Source: Bacteroidota bacterium (GTDB lineage Bacteria; Pseudomonadota; Alphaproteobacteria; Puniceispirillales; Puniceispirillaceae). From it: 6,760 nt of DNA. Below are positions 1 to 4,975 of the stretch, in pieces (positions within the stretch are counted from its first letter, which is position 1; each line of letters begins with the position of its first letter). The notes below the pieces were generated by a model that was given only the letters and a program-made list of their open reading frames with translations, did no database searches and was not told where the DNA came from. The position numbers and the translations under genes are program-made. Location: contig JAACDV010000180.1 of the NCBI GenBank assembly GCA_009936825.1, positions 1 to 6,760 on the forward strand. Reading direction: 5' to 3'.

Positions 1-303
1 ATTTACGCCCTCAACATTCTCAGCAAACACCACCAAAGCCTCACGACTGGTTGTGGTCATAGTGTTCAGTTCTGACATCGTCTTAAAATAAATAAGACTA
101 GCAAACAGCAGGGCAACCACCGCCGCTCCCAATGAACTGGCGAAAATGATAATTGAATAACGATGAACGCTTTTCACGGATGCCTCCAGCTTTTTATGGT
201 CTCGCTTGGTCTTGTTATATTCAGACGTTACGTCGGTTGCTGCATCAGCAGCATCAAGCGCAATCTTGATGCTTTCCTGCACCGCATTGTACTCGGTGGT
301 CAT
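1..303 (-). CDS. Unidentified single-span membrane protein, N-terminal 101 codons (runs off left edge)
   Basis: This reading frame is open from an ATG at 303 to the window edge, so the C-terminus is missing. The N-terminal 50 residues are hydrophilic and charged, starting MTTEYNAVQESIKIALDAAD and containing a lysine/arginine-rich part (NKTKRDHKKLEASVKS), with helical character. One strong membrane segment follows at about residues 51-73 (YSIIIFASSLGAAVVALLFA, then SLIYF), and then a polar helix-like stretch, SELNTMTTTSREALVVFAEN. The charge distribution suggests the N-terminus is cytoplasmic. A good ribosome binding site (GGGAG, 6 nt before the ATG) is present, and the start overlaps the previous gene's stop as ATGA, so it is probably translated with the flhB operon. 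I do not recognise the family. A chemoreceptor-like or motor-accessory membrane protein is possible but unsupported. The call as a real gene rests on the clean overlap, the ribosome binding site and the plausible protein composition. Confidence 0.72.
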   Translation of the reverse strand, partial: MTTEYNAVQESIKIALDAADAATDVTSEYNKTKRDHKKLEASVKSVHRYSIIIFASSLGAAVVALLFASLIYFKTMSELNTMTTTSREALVVFAENVEGVN

Positions 304-518
304 GCCAGTCTCCCGTTTGATCCGGTTGGTCGCGACCGCGTTGCGGGTCTTTGACTTCGCTCGTAATAAGCACAATTCGTGCCAGTTTCCCTAAACACGG
401 TGCGCGAAGGGACCGAAGGCCCCTTAAAACCAAAACGTCGACATCCATAAGGGTGCGACACCTGATGGGTGATGTAATGATGTTTGCACTCAAAACAATT
501 TACTGGTTCATTTTTCAT
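300..518 (-). CDS. Small four-cysteine protein, putative zinc-binding, 72 aa
   Basis: The protein has four spaced cysteines: C8-x2-C11, C26 in 'HPYGC' and C49 in 'TGTNC', with a 'GCRRFGFKG...PS..VF...G..C' pattern between them. From memory this resembles a family of tiny bacterial proteins, with a consensus like CxxCxHYxxT...PxGCxxxGFKS..PSxxV...G..C, that are often database-labelled 'uracil-DNA glycosylase' without the catalytic domain. At 72 residues it cannot be a glycosylase. Four cysteines fit a single metal site, probably zinc (inference). I chose the ATG at 518 because GAGGT lies 7 nt upstream; an in-frame GTG at 527 would add three residues. The start overlaps the previous gene by 11 nt and the stop overlaps the next start as ATGA, so it sits inside the flhB-distal cassette. 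The last 20 or so residues (RSQRPATRSRP...) are basic and look unconserved. Confidence 0.8.
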   Translation of the reverse strand: MKNEPVNCFECKHHYITHQVSHPYGCRRFGFKGPSVPSRTVFRETGTNCAYYERSQRPATRSRPTGSNGRLA

Positions 519-738
519 CGCTACCACCTCGCACTTTCCTGACCAAATCAGCGATTAAGAACCTGGCCCCACCAAAAATACACATTGCGCCTGCCAGCCA
601 CAGCACCAGAAAATGCAAGGCTGGCTGCCCTTCATCACGCGCCAGCGCGCCTTCGAGAACAAAGAATACACCAACACCATAAAAACAGACCGTGCTAATC
701 ATTTCGCCTAGGCTGCGATGTTTACGTCTTGCTACCAT
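508..738 (-). CDS. Small two-transmembrane protein downstream of flhB, 76 aa
   Basis: The protein has a basic N-terminus (MVARRKHRSLGE), a first hydrophobic helix at about residues 13-32 (MISTVCFYGVGVFFVLEGAL), a short polar loop (ARDEGQPA), a second helix at about 41-64 (LHFLVLWLAGAMCIFGGARF, then LIAD) and a basic tail (LVRKVRGGSDEK). Positively charged residues at both ends predict both termini in the cytoplasm, as a hairpin. I took the ATG at 738 because a strong GGAGG site lies 7 nt upstream and the ATG shares one base with the flhB stop (TGATG), which implies translational coupling. A TTG one codon earlier is possible. I do not recognise the family. Its place directly after flhB suggests a role near the export gate or in membrane placement of the flagellum, but this is guilt by association only. 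Confidence 0.78.
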   Translation of the reverse strand: MVARRKHRSLGEMISTVCFYGVGVFFVLEGALARDEGQPALHFLVLWLAGAMCIFGGARFLIADLVRKVRGGSDEK

Positions 739-1895
739 CAAGCTGCCTCCGATTCACGATTACCAAACTCATCAAACTGCAATTCAGGCGGCAAAGTAAA
801 TTCTGGCATTTCCAGATTTTCACCACCATCAATGCGAAATACATAGGCAAGAATAACGGCCACTGCATTATACAGACCTTCGGTGATTTCGCCGCCAATT
901 TCACTGGTGTAATATAACGCACGCGCGAGTGTAGGAATACGCAAAGTGCGAACATTAGCTTCGGCGGCACGCTCAATTATCTGCTGCGCCAACGTACCGC
1001 GACCCATGGCAAGGACAATTGGCGCTCCGGTCTGACCTGACGAATATTTCAGCGCGATGGCAAAATGCGTTGGGTTGGTGATCACCGTGGTCGCATCACT
1101 GACATTATCCAGCGCATCACGTTGCTGCGAATATTCGCGCGACATCTGCATCTGCATACGGCGAATCTTACTGTTTACCTCGGGACTACCTTCGGACTGT
1201 TTATGCTCGTCTTTAACTTCCTTTAACGTCATTTTCATCGATTCTGTGTGCGTATGTTTTTGCCAGAAATAATCAATCGCCGCGATAATCAAAAGGGCAA
1301 TCAACAGCGTCCCAATCAACAGCGGGAACACTTCGCTCATCTTGCCCAAAGCTTGATGCAGTGAGCTGTTCGACAGATGCAAAATTGAACCAAGTTCGCG
1401 ATAGATAATAAAGGCTGAAATACCGAAAAGCAGTACTACTTTCAAAATAGATTTGAATAGATTGACCAGACTTTTGGCCGAGAACATGCGCTTCATCCCG
1501 GCAAGCGGGTTGATCTTGGATGGCTTGAAAACCATGGCCTTTGGAGCAAAATTCAACCCGCCAACACCAGCCTGCGTCAGGAGGATGACAATGATCATCG
1601 GCACACCAATGATCAAGGTCGCCCAGATTATAAGCGAAAATGCATAATGCACCTTGGCCAAACCCAACGTGTCCAGATTGAAAGATGAATCAATGACGAA
1701 CAGCTGGCCCCAGGCTGTCAATGCATCGTTAGACACGAAGCCGACCGACATCATCATCACCAGTCCCATCGCCAGCGTGGTGAAAATTGGCACTTCGACT
1801 GAGGTTAATATCTGACCTTCTTGACGCGCTTTTTCTAGTTTGCGGTCGGTGGGTTCTTCGGTCTTTTCCTGACCATCTTCATTTTCTTTAGCCAT
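738..1895 (-). CDS. flhB: Flagellar type III export protein FlhB
   Basis: FlhB is the inner-membrane export-gate subunit that switches substrate specificity from rod/hook to filament proteins by cutting itself. The 385 residues match the family in order: a charged N-terminus with the signature 'EDGQEKTEEPTDRKLEKARQ' (residues 6-25), four hydrophobic segments (about 33-53, 85-108, 151-166 and 188-210), a charged linker with 'KEVKDEHKQSEGSPEVNSKI' (225-244), and the cytoplasmic domain with the autocleavage site NPTH at 274-277 within 'TTVITNPTHFAIALKY'. Cleavage is expected between N274 and P275. The C-terminus continues past the conserved core to a 'FTLPPELQFDEFG' tail, which I associate with alphaproteobacterial FlhB. 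The start ATG lies inside the end of fliR (8-nt overlap) with a GGGG stretch 7 nt upstream. All key residues are present and the gene looks intact. Confidence 0.98.
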   Translation of the reverse strand: MAKENEDGQEKTEEPTDRKLEKARQEGQILTSVEVPIFTTLAMGLVMMMSVGFVSNDALTAWGQLFVIDSSFNLDTLGLAKVHYAFSLIIWATLIIGVPMIIVILLTQAGVGGLNFAPKAMVFKPSKINPLAGMKRMFSAKSLVNLFKSILKVVLLFGISAFIIYRELGSILHLSNSSLHQALGKMSEVFPLLIGTLLIALLIIAAIDYFWQKHTHTESMKMTLKEVKDEHKQSEGSPEVNSKIRRMQMQMSREYSQQRDALDNVSDATTVITNPTHFAIALKYSSGQTGAPIVLAMGRGTLAQQIIERAAEANVRTLRIPTLARALYYTSEIGGEITEGLYNAVAVILAYVFRIDGGENLEMPEFTLPPELQFDEFGNRESEAA

Positions 1896-2709
1896 AAGCC
1901 AACCCCGTCAAAAGCCCCTGCATTGCGAAGAGTGCATTGTCAATCAGACTGCGCGAGCTTGCTCCCAACACCCCGGCCGACATGTACAACACTAGAAATA
2001 CAACCATCAAAGTTATCGGAAATCCGAATGAAAACAGATTCAACTGCGGTGCCGAACGCGTGATAATACCAATCGCCGCGTTGACCAATAGCTGCACAAT
2101 AATAATCGGAAACATAATCATGGTCGCCACCTTAAACATCGAGCCCGCCGCAGAAATTCCTGTATCAATCAGAATATTGATGTCGATTGACTGGCCAACT
2201 GGCAGCGTTTGATATGAATCCAAAATCATGGCAATGGCCATTAGATGACCATCAACAGACAGAAATATAACAAGCAGCAAAAGCTGCATCATTTGGCTGA
2301 CAACCGGCGTGCTACCGCCGGAATTCGGATCCGACAAAGTGGCAAAACCCAAACCCGCAGTCGAGGCGATCTTCTCACCTGCCAGCACCATTGCCGAAAA
2401 CCAGATGGTCAGCGTAATTCCCGCGCCAAGCCCGATGATAATTTCAGTCGCCATCATCATAAACCCGGCGGGCGTCCCAAGAAAGCTGGCCTCAATAGGA
2501 GGGACCTGCTCGGACAACGCCACCGCAACACAAATCACGAAAATCGTGCGCACCTTCAACGGCATCCACTTGGCACCGAAAATAGGGGACGATAAAAGAA
2601 ACGCTCCCAAACGAAGACCGGTGATGAAAAAATGCAACAACGCATCCATGACGTATTGCAGGTCAAGACCCGGTATTCCCATCATCGATTGTGTTGCTAG
2701 GCCCAACAT
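1888..2709 (-). CDS. fliR: Flagellar biosynthesis protein FliR
   Basis: FliR is a core polytopic subunit of the flagellar export gate, where one copy assembles with five FliP and four FliQ. The 273-residue product is close to the usual length of about 260. Recognisable family landmarks are an N-terminal helix 'FFITGLRLGAFLLSSPIFG' (28-46), 'GFATLSDPNSGGSTPVVSQM' (121-140), the conserved 'DGHL' (153-156), 'YQTLPVG' (166-172) and the near-C-terminal 'RSAPQLNLFSFGFPITL' (218-234). Hydrophobic segments fill most of the chain. The start at 2709 lies only 7 nt after the fliQ stop and has no strong ribosome binding site, so translation is probably coupled to fliQ. A second in-frame start pair (Met9/Met10) exists but would leave a 30-nt gap without improving the ribosome binding site. 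The 3' end overlaps flhB by 8 nt. Confidence 0.97.
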   Translation of the reverse strand: MLGLATQSMMGIPGLDLQYVMDALLHFFITGLRLGAFLLSSPIFGAKWMPLKVRTIFVICVAVALSEQVPPIEASFLGTPAGFMMMATEIIIGLGAGITLTIWFSAMVLAGEKIASTAGLGFATLSDPNSGGSTPVVSQMMQLLLLVIFLSVDGHLMAIAMILDSYQTLPVGQSIDINILIDTGISAAGSMFKVATMIMFPIIIVQLLVNAAIGIITRSAPQLNLFSFGFPITLMVVFLVLYMSAGVLGASSRSLIDNALFAMQGLLTGLAYG

Positions 2710-2716
2710 CGGTCAA

Positions 2717-2983
2717 TCAGCTAATCTGTGTAATTGTATCAAAGATAAAACCAAAAAAATCCGACAGCTGGGTCATCATGTAGGTGGACAACATGCCGAA
2801 TGCCAAAGTCACAAGGACCAGCTTCGGAACAAAGCTCAACGTCATCTCGTTAATCGATGTTGCCGCCTGAATGATGCCGATGGTCAAACCAACAGCAAGC
2901 GCAATAAGCAAAAGCGGCCCGGACGTAACCAGAATTTGCCAATAGGCAAGCCTGATAAATTCAATGTTCTGATCAAATCCCAT
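2717..2983 (-). CDS. fliQ: Flagellar biosynthesis protein FliQ
   Basis: FliQ is a small export-gate subunit with two transmembrane helices. The 88 residues match the family length. Helix 1 is 'ILVTSGPLLLIALAVGLTIG' (17-36), followed by the signature 'IIQAATSINEMTLSFVPKL' (37-55), and helix 2 is 'LVLVTLAFGMLSTYMM' (55-70). I chose the ATG at 2983 because the AGGA ribosome binding site then sits 7 nt upstream; the earlier in-frame ATG at 2989 would put GG only a few bases from the start. Gene order fliP-fliQ-fliR is the usual one. The 56-nt gap to fliP is the widest inside this block and carries an odd G-tract and inverted repeat, described separately. Confidence 0.96.
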   Translation of the reverse strand: MGFDQNIEFIRLAYWQILVTSGPLLLIALAVGLTIGIIQAATSINEMTLSFVPKLVLVTLAFGMLSTYMMTQLSDFFGFIFDTITQIS

Positions 2984-3002
2984 GATCATTTCCTTTCAGG
3001 GG

Positions 3003-3024
3003 GGGTTGCATCCATGCAGCACCC
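3003..3024 (-). repeat. Inverted repeat with flanking homopolymer tracts in the fliP-fliQ gap
   Basis: Between fliP and fliQ, GGGT-TGCAT and ATGCA-(GC)-ACCC form an imperfect inverted repeat with a two-base bulge. It is bracketed on the plus strand by a run of seven G (2999-3005) and a run of six G (3027-3032). On the transcript this becomes C-tracts around a small hairpin directly upstream of the fliQ ribosome binding site. It lacks the following U-run of an intrinsic terminator. It could modulate fliQ translation or be a mutable homopolymer, but this is speculative. Confidence 0.35.
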
Positions 3025-3039
3025 AAGGGGGGAGTGAAA

Positions 3040-3834
3040 TCAATTAACTGAGTAAGTGGCAACCAATGAGCCAACGGTCATCGCCCAGCCATCAACCAAC
3101 ACAAAAAGCAGCAGCTTGAACGGCAGCGCCACCAACATCGGGCTCAACATCATCATGCCAAGCGACATCAGAATTGAGGCAATAACCATGTCAATAACTA
3201 GGAAAGGGAGAAACAAAAGAAAGCCAATCTGAAACGCCGTCTTTAACTCGGATGTAATAAAGGCAGGCAGCAGAACATTCAGCGGCACTTCGTCAGATGA
3301 AGCATATGGCTGATCGCCAACCATCTCGGTAAACATCACCAGATCATTGACGCGCGTGTTCTGCACCAGAAAATTCTTCATCACATCAACGCCGTTGGAA
3401 ATGGCTATATCTGCCGCCAACACACCATCAAGATAGGGTGTGATCACATCGGTGTTCAGCGTATTAAACGTGGGCGCCATGATGAAAAAGGTCAGAAACA
3501 GCGCAATCGCAACCAGCACCTGATTGGGCGGCGTTTGCTGCGTTCCCATCGCTTGACGTAAAATTGATAGAACAATGATAATCCGGGTGAAAGAGGTCAT
3601 CCCCAAGACCAGTGACGGCAACAGCGTCAAAGCTGTCATCAGCGCTAGAATTTGCAGCGATAATGAATAGGTCGCCCCGCCATCAACCTCATTCATGCTA
3701 AAGGCAGGAATACCGGCATCTTGCGCCAATGCGGGCGCATTCAAAAACAGGGCGGCACCGCAGACAATCAGCGCGACAGCCGTGCGGCTGTTTAGGCTTG
3801 CGATATTGTTGAGGTTTGAGAAAAACTTGATCAT
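3040..3834 (-). CDS. fliP: Flagellar biosynthesis protein FliP
   Basis: FliP is the main pore-lining subunit of the flagellar export gate. The 264 residues begin with a signal peptide (hydrophobic core about 18-33, probable cut after 'ALA' at residue 37), as is usual for FliP. Conserved blocks follow: 'LLPSLVLGMTSFTRIIIVLS' (71-90), 'ILRQAMGTQQTPPNQVLVAI' (91-110), a periplasmic loop, then 'FITSELKTAFQIGFLLFLPF' with 'LVIDMVIASILMSLGMMMLS' and finally 'LPFKLLLFVLVDGW'. Both classic FliP signatures are visible and intact. The start overlaps the fliO stop as ATGA, with GGAG about 8 nt upstream, so the two are translationally coupled. No anomaly seen. Confidence 0.98.
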   Translation of the reverse strand: MIKFFSNLNNIASLNSRTAVALIVCGAALFLNAPALAQDAGIPAFSMNEVDGGATYSLSLQILALMTALTLLPSLVLGMTSFTRIIIVLSILRQAMGTQQTPPNQVLVAIALFLTFFIMAPTFNTLNTDVITPYLDGVLAADIAISNGVDVMKNFLVQNTRVNDLVMFTEMVGDQPYASSDEVPLNVLLPAFITSELKTAFQIGFLLFLPFLVIDMVIASILMSLGMMMLSPMLVALPFKLLLFVLVDGWAMTVGSLVATYSVN

Positions 3835-4250
3835 TTGCCGAACTCCACTGAAGGATTGTTGCGGCGCGCCTGAGCAACGGCGGCGGCAAAAGCACTTTTT
3901 GGTTTGGTTGGCTTGGCCGCGGCTGCTGGGGCGGTTGGGCGCGTTTTTTGAGGGGAGGCGGGCGGTGCCTGATCCGTTACCGCAGGCATTCCATCAACGG
4001 TCAAAAAACTGGCCGCATGACCTTTTCCGGCATGAACCAGGATGACGCGTCCGTCGATTTCAACAAGATGAAGTCGTTGCTGATGGCCAAGCGACATTTC
4101 TTCTATCAGCTGCATCCGGCGGGATATCCGCAATTTGCTTTTGATACCGCTACGGTTCCGTTTTACGAACCACAAAACCACCAGCAACAGCATTAGAAAT
4201 GCCACTGTAATGACTAACTGTTCTGGGCTTACTACCGGTTGGACTGGCAT
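3831..4250 (-). CDS. fliO: Flagellar biosynthetic protein FliO
   Basis: FliO is a membrane protein that helps FliP oligomerise and is not part of the finished gate. The 139 residues show one membrane segment near the N-terminus (about 11-29, LVITVAFLMLLLVVLWFV), a basic stretch (KRNRSGIKSKLRISRR), and the small cytoplasmic FliO domain recognised by 'IEEMSLGHQQRLHLVEIDGR' (49-68) followed by VILVHAG. The C-terminal 45 residues are rich in Ala, Pro and Lys and probably disordered. FliO is often missed in annotation because it diverges quickly; the domain and the position before fliP make this call firm. It is the first gene behind the sigma-54 promoter at 4290-4304. GGGAG lies 8 nt before the ATG. 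Confidence 0.93.
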   Translation of the reverse strand: MPVQPVVSPEQLVITVAFLMLLLVVLWFVKRNRSGIKSKLRISRRMQLIEEMSLGHQQRLHLVEIDGRVILVHAGKGHAASFLTVDGMPAVTDQAPPASPQKTRPTAPAAAAKPTKPKSAFAAAVAQARRNNPSVEFGK

Positions 4251-4289
4251 TTTCGACGCTCCCTTGACTTTCCGTCTAGGAACATCAAG

Positions 4290-4304
4290 GCAAGGATCGT
4301 GCCA
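4290..4304 (-). promoter_or_regulatory. Sigma-54 (RpoN) -24/-12 promoter of the fliO operon
   Basis: On the minus strand the sequence reads TGGCACGATCCTTGC, matching the sigma-54 consensus TGGCAC-N5-TTGC in every defined position, with the required GG-N10-GC spacing. Counting the final C as -12 puts the transcription start near 4278, about 28 nt before the fliO ATG at 4250. It lies in a non-coding gap and points at the export-gate genes. Sigma-54 promoters need an enhancer-binding activator; in flagellar systems this is typically FlbD, FleQ or FlrA. None is encoded in this window. Confidence 0.85.
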
Positions 4305-4422
4305 GCTTTCAAAGAACCCAAAAAATTCTTATCATATGATTGAATTATAATGTTATTTTACTCAGCCACCAATGTCTGCAGCCTGAATAAAATTATCGTT
4401 TGTCTAGCGAGCCAGATTTATG

Positions 4423-4453
4423 ACACCGCTTTTTGGCTTATCGGAGGCGGTGT
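4423..4453. repeat. Inverted repeat (7-bp arms) upstream of the fliO promoter
   Basis: ACACCGC (4423-4429) and GCGGTGT (4447-4453) are perfect inverted arms with a 17-base spacer. The element sits next to the larger palindrome and about 145-175 bp upstream of the predicted fliO transcription start. It has no T-run on the transcribed strand side, so a terminator is not well supported. A second activator half-site pair or an RNA hairpin at the 3' end of the fliN transcript are both possible. Confidence 0.5.
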
Positions 4454-4454
4454 G

Positions 4455-4486
4455 CTGGCCAATGTCAAAATTTCGACATTTGCCAG
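4455..4486. repeat. 32-bp near-perfect palindrome between fliN and fliO
   Basis: The arms CTGGC...GCCAG (outer, 5 bp) and AATGTC...GACATT (inner, 6 bp) continue to an AAATTT centre. In all, 14 of 16 symmetric positions pair, with mismatches only at 4460/4481 and 4467/4474. The centre lies between 4470 and 4471, about 190 bp upstream of the predicted sigma-54 start for fliO. This is a typical distance for an enhancer (activator) site. As RNA it would give a long hairpin with no following U-run, so a transcript-end or stability role for fliLMN mRNA is the main alternative. Confidence 0.75.
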
Positions 4487-4542
4487 AATGGGGAATGATT
4501 GACCAATAATTTTGCCAATATCTCCTCTCTCTCTACAGATGC

Positions 4543-4893
4543 CTAGATGCTTTCCATCCGCGCTTCGGGATCAACAATTTCGGTAAAGCGAACGCCAAAA
4601 CGCTCTCCAACCATCACCACCTCGCCTTTGGCAACCATTGTGCCATTGGCTAAGATATCGAGTGCTTCACCCGCAAGCCGTTCCAACTCGATAACCGAGC
4701 CTTCGTTCAACCGCAAAAGATCACGGATTTTAATTTGCGCCTTGCCTACTTCGACCGTCAAAGTGACATCAATATTCTCAAGGAGGCGCATGTTCTCTGC
4801 GCTCACCCGTTCAACAATCGCAGGATCCAAATCCGGCGCTGGTGCGTCGGGGGCTGTCGCGGCATCCTGGCCCATTTCAGTTTCGTCAGACAT
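4543..4893 (-). CDS. fliN: Flagellar motor switch protein FliN
   Basis: FliN builds the lower part of the C-ring and helps dock the export ATPase complex. The 116-residue product has an acidic, Ala/Pro-rich N-terminus (1-25) and then one SpoA domain. The visible signature runs 'LLENIDVTLTVEVGKAQIKI' (37-56), 'RDLLRLNEGSVIELE' (57-71), 'ANGTMVAKGEVVMVGERFGV' (82-101) and 'RFTEIVDP' (102-109). The length is typical for the shorter FliN type. The ATG at 4893 is preceded by AGGAAG at a suitable distance. It follows fliM by 76 nt and is the last gene before the regulatory gap, so fliL-fliM-fliN look like one transcription unit. A sigma-54-like sequence occurs inside the gene and is described separately. 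Confidence 0.97.
   Translation of the reverse strand: MSDETEMGQDAATAPDAPAPDLDPAIVERVSAENMRLLENIDVTLTVEVGKAQIKIRDLLRLNEGSVIELERLAGEALDILANGTMVAKGEVVMVGERFGVRFTEIVDPEARMESI
4631..4645 (-). promoter_or_regulatory. Intragenic sigma-54-like sequence within fliN
   Basis: On the minus strand TGGCACAATGGTTGC also matches TGGCAC-N5-TTGC exactly. It encodes part of the conserved FliN stretch NGTMVA (residues 83-88), so the match may simply follow from the protein. If used, transcription would start near 4619 inside fliN and could read into the fliO operon. I consider it a candidate only. Confidence 0.3.
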
Positions 4894-4944
4894 GACGTCT
4901 TCCTTTCCATTCGCGCGCCGGCCGGTCAGACCAGGCGCACCTTT

Positions 4945-4975
4945 AATGCAACCCTATTCTAATGCAACCCTATTC
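4945..4975. repeat. Tandem 15-bp direct repeat across the fliM stop
   Basis: AATGCAACCCTATTC occurs at 4945-4959 and again, identically, at 4961-4975, a period of 16 with one spacer base (T). The right-hand copy contains the fliM stop (TAG at 4970-4972) and its last codon. The other lies in the fliM-fliN gap. It looks like a short slippage duplication of the 3' end of fliM, and the encoded protein end is unchanged. Confidence 0.85.

Larger units (their letters stand above)
4251..4542 (-). other. Regulatory intergenic region between fliN and fliO
   Basis: This is the longest non-coding stretch in the window (292 bases). I see no credible gene on either strand. In transcription order it holds a short GA-rich tract just after the fliN stop (about 4520-4536), the 32-bp palindrome (4455-4486), a second inverted repeat (4423-4453), an AT-rich segment (about 4320-4400) with a perfect ATCATATGAT palindrome at 4331-4340, the sigma-54 promoter (4290-4304) and a short leader of about 28 nt. 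The arrangement of inverted repeats 145-210 bp upstream, an AT-rich (bendable) spacer and a -24/-12 promoter is what an enhancer-dependent sigma-54 promoter usually looks like. Confidence 0.7.

Noticed and set aside
254..493. Alternative minus-strand frame of 79 codons overlapping the four-cysteine gene
   Set aside because: It has no good ribosome binding site, breaks the neat overlap pattern of the neighbours and shows no conserved motif, whereas the competing frame has the ordered cysteines.
722..976. Minus-strand frame of 84 codons inside the 3' part of flhB
   Set aside because: Out-of-frame shadow of flhB.
2309..3037. Long plus-strand open frame (242 codons) opposite fliR and fliQ
   Set aside because: It lies antisense to two certain genes, has low-grade composition with no domain, and arises from codon bias of the opposite strand.
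4245..4259. Plus-strand GG-N10-GC sequence at the fliO start
   Set aside because: The -12 part is ACGC rather than TTGC and no plus-strand gene lies downstream.
4455..4486. Intrinsic terminator for fliLMN
   Set aside because: The stem is strong but no U-run follows it on the minus-strand transcript; kept as a palindrome with a possible 3'-end role rather than called a terminator.
4915..4938. GC-rich inverted repeat (GCGCC/GGCGC) in the fliM-fliN gap
   Set aside because: Only five paired bases in a locally GC-rich stretch; chance is a sufficient explanation.
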